A stretch of 64,000 nucleotides of DNA from an uncultured Tateyamaria sp. (lineage in GTDB: Bacteria; Pseudomonadota; Alphaproteobacteria; Rhodobacterales; Rhodobacteraceae), in the NCBI GenBank assembly GCA_905480645.1, contig CAJQRC010000037.1, positions 44,357 to 108,356 on the forward strand. The letters run 5' to 3'. The position numbers and the translations under genes are program-made. The notes below the pieces were generated by a model, which searched no databases, was not told where the DNA came from, and saw only the letters and a program-made list of their open reading frames with translations. Of this stretch, positions 57,227 through 64,000 are shown piece after piece. Position 1 is the first letter of the stretch. Every line of letters starts with the position of its first letter.

Positions 57227-58095
57227 AAGACCTCTCCATGACGTAAAGTAGAACCTACATGATCGCGGTTAAGGGCCGCTTGGTCCGCAACTCGGTCATT
57301 GAAGAGTTAAGTAACGAACGTCTGCTTCTATTCTTCTATGGGTCCAGAGCCTACTCTAGGTTATTGACATCATCTTCTGCCTGTTTACTTGTCTGTCTAG
57401 CATCTTCTTAAAACAAGTTAGGGGGAACAGCCCCAATGTTGTTGAGTTTCTGCCAAAAGGTGTGCCATTTATGACGACTCGGAAGGTCTACGGCCTAAAC
57501 CGCAGTAAGTAACTCCGACATTCCGTCTTTCTTATAAAATTCGGCGTAAGTTGACTCTCCGTCAATCTTCAACTGAACACCTACGCAGTCATCACCACAG
57601 CTACAACCTCGCCTATGGCTTCTGGGTGTTCTCATACTCTGCGACTGTAATTTTCTGACCTATGAAAAACATTTCAAGCACTCCTTCTGGTTGCCTGAAA
57701 CATCACCCTATGGGTGTCATTGAGTTTTCCCGTTTCTGACGACCTGTGTAAAACTGCGACCTTTGCGGAACAAAGTTCCTTCTGACTGGTCATTTTGACG
57801 CTTTTGAATCGGAAAAGTCAGAGGCTGGAATGCGTTAAGGCAGGGGTTTTACAGGGGCTGTTTGAGTTTTGACTTTAAAAGTCTTTACTTGTCCATACTT
57901 ACAGATCCGACAGGTTCACTGCTGTGGTTACCAAAATTCTGTCTTAAACTACCAAAAAACGTAAGAAAATACAGATGTTCAACTCACGATAAAACCACTT
58001 GTGGGACCACTTTGTCAGTTTCAGGACTGAAATAGTTAGTCCTGAGAGGTTCTTTTGACTTGAACTGAGGTACGCTAGGCGCAAATCTTACAATC
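57227..58095. other. Non-coding stretch inside the tRNA-bounded block
   Basis: An 869-bp region with no long ORF. Apart from a possible frameshifted small gene on the minus strand (57495-57672) I cannot assign anything. Position between a tRNA-adjacent gene and an integrase-like fragment suggests it includes remains of deleted island genes. Confidence 0.45.
57495..57672 (-). pseudogene. Possible small frameshifted gene with a strong ribosome-binding site
   Basis: On the minus strand AAGGAG (57681-57686) lies 8 nt before an ATG at 57672. The frame reads MFFIGQKITVAEYENTQKP and stops after 19 residues. Shifted frames then continue in a coding-like way (IGEVVAVVMTA, then VGVQLKIDGESTYAEFYKKD and GMSELLTAV, stop at 57495). 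Joined, they would give a protein of about 60 residues. I do not recognise it. The evidence is the ribosome-binding site plus composition only. Confidence 0.3.
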
Positions 58096-58470
58096 ATGAG
58101 TGATGATATACCCCAGCAAAACCCCCGCTATGTTTTTTGCCGGACCAACGGTAGCTTTCGCTATAAGAGGACCGTAACAGAATGGCTAAGACCCCTCACC
58201 AGAAATGCTACCCTATATCGACAACTGGGCAAAAGCTGCCAAGAAGTCAGGCAAACCCCACCCTTGGTGCATGCTAGAATCGAAGCCTTGTTGAACGATG
58301 AGGCAGATAAGTCATATGGACAACGCAGTTTAGAGATTATTCGAGGTGCACTTACCTATCAGGTGGCTGAAATTCTGCTAGCCGATATTGCCTCAAATCA
58401 GGATGATTTTCTTGCGGGGATCCCTCCTTTGGATAAGGGCATCGTTACCCCAGTCAGGAGCGCGAAATGA
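58096..58470 (+). CDS. Integrase-like N-terminal fragment (or unknown small protein)
   Basis: A 124-residue frame. Its first 65 residues (NPRYVFCRTNGSFRYKR, LYRQLGKSCQEV, LVHARIEALL) resemble the N-terminal arm of tyrosine recombinases found in Roseobacter islands, but the catalytic domain with R-H-R-Y is missing. The second half is unrecognised. The stop overlaps the start of the Crp/Fnr gene by 4 bp (ATGA), which is unexpected for a broken integrase and could mean that the fragment now provides translational coupling or that it is a distinct protein. Confidence 0.45.
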   Translation: MSDDIPQQNPRYVFCRTNGSFRYKRTVTEWLRPLTRNATLYRQLGKSCQEVRQTPPLVHARIEALLNDEADKSYGQRSLEIIRGALTYQVAEILLADIASNQDDFLAGIPPLDKGIVTPVRSAK

Positions 58471-59132
58471 CCATTTTGGACTGGACCGCAAGATTCAAAG
58501 GTACGGCTGAACTTCCGATGGAGGTTCGGGAGCGCTTGAATAAATCCGCCCATGTTACTCAAATTAAAACAGGTGATCAGGTGTTTGGGCCAATGAATAT
58601 CCCCGACAGCCTGTTCTTTCTATATGAAGGGCGTATCCGCGTATCCCAAACCTCTGATGTGGGGCGCGAGATTGTTTTGTACCGCATTGAGGCGGGCGAT
58701 AGCTGTGTGTTGACCACGGCCTGCATGTTGGCTGAAGAGGCGTACAACGCGGAAGGGATTGCGGAGACCGACGTGACCGTAGTGGTCTTGCCGAAGCCTG
58801 CATTTGACCGTCTGTCGTCTGAAGAAGATGCGTTTCGTAACTTCGTCTTCGCGGCTTACTCTCGCCGCTTGATTGACTTGTTGCGTGTTGTTGATGACGT
58901 CGCCTTCGGGCGCATTGATGTCCGTTTGGCTGAGCGACTTTTGACGTTGGGCGATGGGTTGAAAGAAGTCCGGGCAACCCACCAGGACCTTGCAAGCGAA
59001 CTAGGCACCGCCCGCGAAGTAATTTCACGAGTATTGAACGACTTTCAAAAACGTGATCTGATCGAGCAATCGCGTGGATTGATTACGTTTAAAGACAAGG
59101 CTGGACTTAGGGCGATTGCAAACTTCGCCTGA
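58467..59132 (+). CDS. Crp/Fnr family regulator of the sulfur-transport genes
   Basis: A 221-residue regulator with an N-terminal cyclic-nucleotide-type beta-barrel (about 20-120), a dimer helix and a C-terminal helix-turn-helix (THQDLASELGTAREVISRVLNDFQKRDLI). Two cysteines, Cys80 and Cys86, lie close together in the sensor barrel (GDSCVLTTACML). There is no Fnr-type N-terminal Cys cluster. It precedes DUF2892 and YeeE/YedE genes in the same orientation and probably controls them. Sensing of polysulfide by the Cys pair is a hypothesis. Confidence 0.88.
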   Translation: MTILDWTARFKGTAELPMEVRERLNKSAHVTQIKTGDQVFGPMNIPDSLFFLYEGRIRVSQTSDVGREIVLYRIEAGDSCVLTTACMLAEEAYNAEGIAETDVTVVVLPKPAFDRLSSEEDAFRNFVFAAYSRRLIDLLRVVDDVAFGRIDVRLAERLLTLGDGLKEVRATHQDLASELGTAREVISRVLNDFQKRDLIEQSRGLITFKDKAGLRAIANFA

Positions 59133-59231
59133 CAGCCGGCCTCCAGTTTCTGCCGGTTAGGTGACAATGTCACTGACAATCTATTTTTGAAGCTATATCG
59201 AACTCCTAACTTTCAACATTGGGCGATCGCT

Positions 59232-59447
59232 ATGACTACCAATTTAGGCACGATCGACTGTATCCTTCACGCAGCCTTGGGCGCTAGTTTGCTCTATCTT
59301 GCTTTTGCCATTGGCATGAAAACCTTCACCGCACCACTGTTAAAATACGGCGTAGCAATTGTCGGTCTTGTCAAGTTTGCCATGTCCACGCTGAGAATAT
59401 ACCCGATCTACTCTATCCTCAACCTCAAGACGTGCAATGATTGCTAA
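59232..59447 (+). CDS. DUF2892 family small membrane protein
   Basis: A 71-residue protein with two hydrophobic segments (about 8-28 and 34-52) and the C-terminal ILNLKTCNDC, which matches the DUF2892 family (the membrane part of YgaP-like rhodanese proteins). Here no rhodanese domain is attached. It overlaps the YeeE/YedE gene by 11 bp. The ATG at 59232 gives the family-typical start MTTNLGTIDCIL. Association with sulfur transfer is inferred from neighbours. Confidence 0.8.
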   Translation: MTTNLGTIDCILHAALGASLLYLAFAIGMKTFTAPLLKYGVAIVGLVKFAMSTLRIYPIYSILNLKTCNDC

Positions 59448-59880
59448 AGTGGAAACGTTGTTCACACCTTTCGCGTCTTTTGGTGGCGGTTTGTTGATTG
59501 GTCTTGGCGCTGTTTTGCTGATGTTAGGACTTGGGCGCATTCTGGGCGCCACTGGCATTTTGTCGGGTCTTGTTTTCGCAGAAAATGGAGGTGAGTTTGC
59601 ATGGCGTGCTGCGATGATCGTCGGAATGATCTTGGCCCCGGGCATAATCTTTCTGGTCACAGGAACAATGCCAGAACTGTCTGTTCCTGTCAGCCCAAGA
59701 ATGATCATCGTCGGCGGCGTCATTGTAGGGTTTGGTGCGAGTCTTGGGTCCGGTTGCACATCTGGACACGGCGTCTGCGGCCTCTCACGGTTGTCGGTTC
59801 GGTCTATTGTGGCCGTTCCCACATTTATGCTGACTGCTTCAGGTACCGTCTTTCTCATCCGTCACGTGTTTGGAACATAG
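59437..59880 (+). CDS. YeeE/YedE family sulfur transporter, first half
   Basis: A 147-residue membrane protein with about four helices. The conserved core GSGCTSGHGVCGLSRLS carries Cys107 and Cys114, the positions thought to relay thiosulfate or another sulfur species through YeeE-type transporters. Bacteria often split this transporter into two small proteins, as here (the partner follows 4 bp later). In other alphaproteobacteria such pairs (PmpA/PmpB) sit with a persulfide dioxygenase under a sulfide-responsive regulator. Confidence 0.88.
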   Translation: MIAKVETLFTPFASFGGGLLIGLGAVLLMLGLGRILGATGILSGLVFAENGGEFAWRAAMIVGMILAPGIIFLVTGTMPELSVPVSPRMIIVGGVIVGFGASLGSGCTSGHGVCGLSRLSVRSIVAVPTFMLTASGTVFLIRHVFGT

Positions 59881-59884
59881 CACG

Positions 59885-60376
59885 ATGAAACTAATACTGG
59901 CCCTCTTTACTGGCCTTATCTTTGGCATAGGCATCGCAATCTCGGGCATTATGAACCCTGCTAAAGTATTCAACTTCTTCGATGTGGCGGGCAAATGGGA
60001 TCCAAGTCTTGCGTTCGTGATGGGTGGTGCCGTTGTCATCACATTCATTGGCTTTCGTTTGGTTTGGCGTCGAAATACACCGCTTTTTGGTGGTAAGTTT
60101 CAAATACCAACCTCGAACACCATTGACGGGCGTTTGATCGGTGGATCGGCTATCTTTGGGATCGGCTGGGGGATTGCAGGCTTTTGTCCCGGCGCCGCCA
60201 TCCCAGCACTCGGAACAGGTCGATGGGAAGTTGCACTTTTCTTGGTCGCGGTCACCGCTGGGTTTTACGCGCGTCGTCTGATTGCTGCGACCCAAATCAA
60301 TGCGAAAACCGCTTTAAATCCAAGTGAATTCGTAGCAACTGACGTTCGTTTGCACTCAATTGGAGAAAACAAATAA
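59885..60376 (+). CDS. YeeE/YedE family sulfur transporter, second half
   Basis: A 163-residue membrane protein of the second YeeE/YedE-type half (DUF6691-like). It has the opening helix with ISGIMNPAKVFNFFD, then GGSAIFGIGWGIAGFCPGAAIPALG with the conserved Cys101. The ATG at 59885 follows the first half by 4 bp. Together the two halves would form the full channel. The next gene, a persulfide dioxygenase, is truncated. Confidence 0.88.
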   Translation: MKLILALFTGLIFGIGIAISGIMNPAKVFNFFDVAGKWDPSLAFVMGGAVVITFIGFRLVWRRNTPLFGGKFQIPTSNTIDGRLIGGSAIFGIGWGIAGFCPGAAIPALGTGRWEVALFLVAVTAGFYARRLIAATQINAKTALNPSEFVATDVRLHSIGENK

Positions 60377-60389
60377 CTATCCCGTAGAT

Positions 60390-60470
60390 ATGGATATCAC
60401 TCCAGAAGTCTTAGCCTTCTCTGATGAGCCAACAAATACCATCAGCTACATCGCCAAAGACTCGACGTCT
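60390..60470 (+). pseudogene. 5' fragment of an MBL-fold persulfide dioxygenase-like gene
   Basis: The 27 codons from the ATG at 60390 read MDITPEVLAFSDEPTNTISY and IAKDSTS, the characteristic N-terminus of MBL-fold proteins (ETHE1/Blh-like) that usually follow YeeE/YedE pairs. The sequence then switches at about 60463-60470 into the opposite-strand OrfB of an IS3 element. The zinc-binding HxHxDH motif and the rest (about 250 residues) are absent from the window. The gene is therefore dead. Confidence 0.75.
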
Positions 60471-60967
60471 AAACCGATCTCCTTCAGCTCTTCCGTCACC
60501 CGTGGCCGACCATTGCTGCCAAGGCTGAGATGCGATTGTTCCTTGATGTGAGCCAGCGTGATCAGGTCAGATCGCTGCCTGCGACGGCAGGACGGCTGCT
60601 GAAGGCACGCAGCCCCCGTGTGCTGACGCCAACGACATGACACAGCGGATTGGCCGCGAAGCTGCCCCGTGTTCTTCGACAAACTTTAATCTCGTTGCTT
60701 TAGGCCCCGAAAGAATTGGGTGGCCTTTTTTAAGATTTCCCTGTCCTTCTTGAGAAGTCAGATCTTACGCGGAAGTCGCTCATTCTCTTGGGCGAGGTCC
60801 AAATCCTCTTTCGACACCACGTTAGTGTCCTGATAGGCCATGATCCATTTGTTCAGGGTCGGCATGCCAAAGCCCAGATCGTCAGCCACCTGTTTACGGG
60901 TAAGCCCACTGGTCAGCGCAATGCGCACCGCATCTCGGCGGAATTCGTCCGTCCGTTTCAATCCCAT
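60463..60967 (-). mobile_element. Degenerate IS3-family element
   Basis: On the minus strand OrfA (60967 down to 60758) begins MGLKRTDEFRRDAVRIALTS with the helix-turn-helix GLTRKQVADDLGFGMPTLNKW, then breaks at ERLPRKI. A slippery AAAAAAG typical of OrfA/OrfB frameshifting survives, and then OrfB pieces appear in shifting frames (KFVEEHG, LAHIKEQSHLSLGSNGRPRV, TEELKEIGLDV). Only the first 80 or so residues of OrfB remain, so the DDE catalytic domain is lost and the element cannot move on its own. Its OrfB end abuts the truncated dioxygenase gene. Confidence 0.82.
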
Positions 60968-61215
60968 AGTCAGTCTCTTCTGTTACAGTAAATGCTATCA
61001 AAAGAGCGGTATCAAACCGCGACAGGTGCATTTCTTGTATTTTTATGAAGCGCAAATTGTTTTTCAACAAAAATCTATGTTTTTATTTCTTGTAAGTATA
61101 CAAAAGTATCATCCTTAGTTGAACGACTTTATATCTATTACCTTTTTTGCACGCTCTGTGGTAAAAGTTGGCTTGACGAGGCAGCGTGCTGCACATATGA
61201 CCGCTTAAAGCAGAG

Positions 61216-61292
61216 GCGGTTGTAGCTCAGTTGGTTAGAGTACCGGCCTGTCACGCCGGGGGTCGCGGGTTCGAGCCCCGTCAACCGCGCCA
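61216..61292 (+). tRNA. tRNA-Asp (anticodon GTC), first copy
   Basis: A 77-nt cloverleaf with encoded CCA: acceptor GCGGTTG with CAACCGC, anticodon arm CCGGC-CTGTCAC-GCCGG giving GTC, T-arm GCGGGTTCGAGCCCCGT. It is a substrate for the queuosine enzymes QueA and Tgt encoded in this window. It marks the right edge of the accessory block. Confidence 0.97.
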
Positions 61293-61335
61293 CTGCTTTT
61301 ATCCCTGGGTTAGGGAGCTGCTGAGAGAAAAATGC

Positions 61336-61412
61336 GCGGTTGTAGCTCAGCTGGTTAGAGTACCGGCCTGTCACGCCGGGGGTCGCGGGTTCGAGCCCCG
61401 TCAACCGCGCCA
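61336..61412 (+). tRNA. tRNA-Asp (anticodon GTC), second copy
   Basis: Identical to the first copy except for one D-loop base (CAGCTGG here, CAGTTGG there). The 43-bp spacer differs from the flanks, so this is a tandem gene duplication, not an assembly repeat of a longer unit. It probably shares a transcript with the first copy. Confidence 0.97.
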
Positions 61413-61564
61413 CTTATTATTTCTGTTTAATTTCAACTAATTATTTTATACAATTAAATCTTTCAACTTATTAGATTATATTAATACCTGTTTTTTAAGG
61501 TTTTCTTTATAAATAAATATCTAAACACTGCTTACGGCAGGGGAGGTTTAGCATGACCCTAATG

Positions 61565-62416
61565 TTAAATAGATTTAAGGAACTTTTTGAGTGCCTGTGC
61601 AGTTTTTTCAGGCGCTGTGTCTGGAAAGAAGTGTCCACCAGGGATCGGAAAGCACTGCATGTTTCTCAATAGGCCAACCCAAGTGTTGGAAATATCATAA
61701 GCTTTGGCCATTACGCCTTCTGAACCGTAAAGGACCATCGCTGGGGTATTGACTTTATTTTTAAGGTCCAATGCATCTAGCGGATAATCAATATCAATTG
61801 TTGCACGATAATCGTTACACATAGAGCGAATACAGTCTGGATCTCTCCACGCTTGTCGATAGGCTGCGCAGGCTATTCCGTCAAAGCCGTCCATAGAGCC
61901 TCCCCAACCCGCTAGGCACCTTTCAAAGAAAGCATCTGGATCGTGAGCAATTAATTTTTCAGGAAAAGGAGCAGTTTGAGCCAAAAAAAACCAATGATAA
62001 TAATCGCGTGCTACATCATGAGTTAATTGGTTCAGTAGAAAATGGGTTGGCACAATATCCATTAATGTTAAGGATAATACAGTGTTGGGTTTGTCTAACA
62101 CTAGTCTGTAAGCAGTCCGTGCCCCACGATCGTGTCCTACAAGATGAAAACTTTCAAATCCTAAGTGAGACATTAAACCTATTTGGTCAGCAGCCATATG
62201 TCGAAAGCTCATTTCTTCCATATTTTCTGGCTTTGAACTAGCCCCGTAGCCTCGCAAATCTGCGGTTACAACAGTAAATTCATTACTCAGCAGTGGAGCA
62301 ATTGTATTCCACATTGCCTGTGTTTGTGGAAATCCATGAAGCATTAACACAGGCTGACCATCGCCTTGAACAGTGTAGGCTATCGACTGATCATTAATTT
62401 TAAATTCTGATTGCAT
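61565..62416 (-). CDS. Haloacetate dehalogenase-like alpha/beta hydrolase
   Basis: Alpha/beta hydrolase of 283 residues closely matching fluoroacetate/haloacetate dehalogenases. HGFPQ forms the oxyanion region, the nucleophile is Asp96 in GHDRGAR (with Arg97 and Arg100 for the carboxylate), the likely triad acid is Asp120, and His262 in GGHFFPD completes it. The halide-pocket pair His141-Trp142 (DYYHWFFLAQ) and Tyr203 (DYRA) are present, which separates it from epoxide hydrolases. It would release halide from short 2-haloacids. Activity on fluoroacetate cannot be inferred from sequence alone. Confidence 0.82.
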   Translation of the reverse strand: MQSEFKINDQSIAYTVQGDGQPVLMLHGFPQTQAMWNTIAPLLSNEFTVVTADLRGYGASSKPENMEEMSFRHMAADQIGLMSHLGFESFHLVGHDRGARTAYRLVLDKPNTVLSLTLMDIVPTHFLLNQLTHDVARDYYHWFFLAQTAPFPEKLIAHDPDAFFERCLAGWGGSMDGFDGIACAAYRQAWRDPDCIRSMCNDYRATIDIDYPLDALDLKNKVNTPAMVLYGSEGVMAKAYDISNTWVGLLRNMQCFPIPGGHFFPDTAPEKTAQALKKFLKSI

Positions 62417-62513
62417 ACTAGCGCACCTGTAATTATGTCTAACTCCAAACTTAATATTTTTAAGTCTGTAGTTTTACTAAGTGGGTTATTGTCATATTTA
62501 ACAAAATCTTTGC

Positions 62514-63884
62514 CTATGTCAGAGCGTGGAGAATGCGCGCCCAGCTTCGGATACCTTTATGAAAACTTGTCAGATCATATTTTTCGTTAGGTGAATGAAT
62601 TTTATCATCGTCTTTGCCAAATCCAATTAACATTGGTGTTGTTTGTAAAATATTTTGAAAATGACCGGCAATCGGAATTGAACCACCGCACCCAGAGTAA
62701 GTCCCAGAAACACCCCACTCCTCTGTGAGTGCATTTCGTGCTGCTTCAAATGCGGGACTACTAGTTTCGGTTATTGAGGCCTTACTAGCTCCATGCTCCT
62801 TGAAAGTTACAGAGCAATCTTCAGGCAATGCAGCCTCAACCATAGCGCGAAAATTTCTGCGTATTTCATGCGGATCCTGATCGCCAATAAGCCGGAAAGA
62901 AACTTTAGCGTGTGCTTTGGAGGGCAACACAGTCTTAAAACCATCACCTATATAACCGCCCCAAATTCCATTGATTTCGCAGGTGGGCCGAGACCAAATC
63001 GTTTCTAATGGAGTGTGATCTTGCTCACCGGCGGGTACCGATAGCCCGACATCACCAAGAAATTTCTGATGGTTAAATGCGAGACTTTGCCATTGCTGTC
63101 GTATGTTGGTGGGGAGTTCTGGCACACTATTGTAAAAATTTGGTATAGTAACCTTGCCGTTGTGATCATGAAGTTTGGCAAGAATTTTTGTTAAAACCCG
63201 AATAGGATTAATTGCAATGCCTCCATACATGCCTGAATGTAGATCTATGTCAGGACCTGTAATAGTTAACTCTTCGCCTAATAATCCACGTAACATGGTC
63301 ACAATTGTAGGAACTCTAGATTCAAACATGCCGGTATCACAAATTAAAGCAAGATCTGCTTTTAGCTCTTTAGCATTATTTTTCATGAACGGAACTAACG
63401 ACGGAGATCCACTTTCTTCTTCCCCCTCAAAGAAAAAGGTTATGCGGCAGGGTAATACACCGTGTTCTGTTTTCCACGCCCGACAAGCTTCGACAAAAGT
63501 CATTAGTTGACCTTTGTCATCAGACGACCCGCGACCTCTAATAACCTTCCCTTTGTTTGTGTCCTGGATTTCAGGAAGGAAAGGATCACGGTCCCAAAGG
63601 TTAAGCGGGTCAACAGGTTGTACATCGTAATGTCCATAAAATAGTAGATGTGGGCCATTACCGTCAATGTGACCAACTACCATTGGGTGACCTTGTGTCT
63701 GACGTTTCTCAGCCTCTACACCAAAGCTCTTTAGATTATCTACAAGCCAATTGGCTGCTGTCCCACATTGAACTGCATATTCTGGATCAGTTGAAATTGA
63801 TGGAATGCGCAAAAGCTCGAAAAGTCGATCAGTAGACCTTTGTAAATCAGCATCAATTCGATTGAGGACAGCATCGAGATTCAT
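62514..63884 (-). CDS. M20 family dipeptidase/carboxypeptidase
   Basis: Zinc metallopeptidase of 456 residues related to CNDP-type dipeptidases. Metal-binding and catalytic residues appear in FYGHYDVQPVDP (His and catalytic Asp), GRGSSDDKGQ (bridging Asp) and FEGEEESGS (general-base Glu and Glu ligand), with the dimerisation domain in the middle (about 190-330) containing DLHSGMYGG, and a late His in DKIHSPNE. The ATG at 63884 is chosen because AAAGGAAC lies just upstream. The longer frame to 63971 is unsupported. Cytosolic, and the substrate dipeptide is unknown. Confidence 0.92.
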   Translation of the reverse strand: MNLDAVLNRIDADLQRSTDRLFELLRIPSISTDPEYAVQCGTAANWLVDNLKSFGVEAEKRQTQGHPMVVGHIDGNGPHLLFYGHYDVQPVDPLNLWDRDPFLPEIQDTNKGKVIRGRGSSDDKGQLMTFVEACRAWKTEHGVLPCRITFFFEGEEESGSPSLVPFMKNNAKELKADLALICDTGMFESRVPTIVTMLRGLLGEELTITGPDIDLHSGMYGGIAINPIRVLTKILAKLHDHNGKVTIPNFYNSVPELPTNIRQQWQSLAFNHQKFLGDVGLSVPAGEQDHTPLETIWSRPTCEINGIWGGYIGDGFKTVLPSKAHAKVSFRLIGDQDPHEIRRNFRAMVEAALPEDCSVTFKEHGASKASITETSSPAFEAARNALTEEWGVSGTYSGCGGSIPIAGHFQNILQTTPMLIGFGKDDDKIHSPNEKYDLTSFHKGIRSWARILHALT

Positions 63885-63978
63885 ATCAGTTCCTTTTATT
63901 TTAGTATTTAAAGTAATTAATTTGTTTTTACAGTTGAGTGATATTTGGTCTGTTTTACAGGATAACTTCAACTATCAA

Positions 63979-64000
63979 TTTTTGGTTTTGGTTTTGGTTT
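63979..64000. repeat. Short hexanucleotide tandem repeat at the window edge
   Basis: About three copies of TTTTGG run to the last base of the window, upstream of the M20 gene. The array may extend beyond the window. Confidence 0.55.

Noticed and set aside
58564..59028. 154- and 120-codon minus-strand frames
   Set aside because: Both are opposite to the well-supported Crp/Fnr gene and have compositions typical of reversed coding DNA.
61138..61440. ORFs on both strands across the tRNA-Asp pair (repeated LTGLEPATPGVTGRYSN and VRVPACHAGGRGFEP readings)
   Set aside because: They are translations of the two tRNA genes, a well-known false-ORF pattern.

Overview
The window is chromosomal DNA from a low-GC alphaproteobacterium, most likely a marine member of the Rhodobacterales (Roseobacter group). 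The assignment rests on protein style and gene order: pgk beside two cyclophilins, an M23 peptidase overlapping a bactofilin gene, a ZauP-like coiled-coil gene overlapping zapA, bolA and CGFS glutaredoxin in one cluster, a valine-degradation cluster, a form II CO-dehydrogenase-like operon, and an IF-3 that begins with a non-canonical codon. No rRNA genes and no CRISPR array are visible.

Layout. 1-12.5 kb: start of an FtsB-like gene, pgk, cyclophilins, bactofilin and M23 peptidase, a DUF455 protein with a Bcp peroxiredoxin, a large AsmA/DUF3971 protein, queA, an MFS transporter and a DUF924 protein. 12.8-17.5 kb: lpdA and uvrA. 17.5-23.6 kb: valine catabolism on the minus strand (mmsA, acyl-CoA dehydrogenase, and one ORF joining 3-hydroxyisobutyryl-CoA hydrolase to 3-hydroxyisobutyrate dehydrogenase), facing a decayed LysR regulator. 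23.8-28.4 kb: CBS protein, coaD, two GAPDH genes in tandem and a DUF808 membrane protein. 28.4-31.2 kb: an accessory patch with insertion-sequence debris, a secreted LCAT-like acyltransferase and a short repeat. 31.2-36.6 kb: SMP-30 protein, transketolase, ZauP-like/zapA, grxD/unknown/bolA. 36.7-42.8 kb: XdhC-family protein, molybdopterin-binding protein and coxSLM ending at a strong terminator. 43-55.6 kb: infC, ferredoxin-NADP reductase, an Lrp regulator, a hydrolase remnant, a secreted protein, a P450, tpiA, two Fe-S assembly genes, tgt and lon. 55.8-61.4 kb: an accessory block between tRNA-Val and two tandem tRNA-Asp genes. 61.5-64 kb: haloacetate-dehalogenase-like hydrolase and an M20 peptidase.

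How the genes work together. Central carbon enzymes are scattered (pgk, two GAPDHs, tpiA, transketolase, lpdA). The mmsA cluster covers the steps from isobutyryl-CoA to propionyl-CoA. The cox cluster encodes all three subunits of a molybdenum hydroxylase plus two proteins probably needed for its cofactor. queA and tgt both serve queuosine in tRNA.

The tRNA-Val to tRNA-Asp block looks laterally acquired. It holds an Ntn hydrolase, an integrase-like fragment, and a sulfur module (Crp/Fnr regulator, DUF2892, a split YeeE/YedE transporter). The next gene, an MBL-fold persulfide dioxygenase, has been cut off after about 27 codons by a decayed IS3 element. The observations most worth following are the hydrolase-dehydrogenase fusion with an apparent ribosome-binding site translated inside it, the truncated sulfur operon, and the LCAT-like enzyme.
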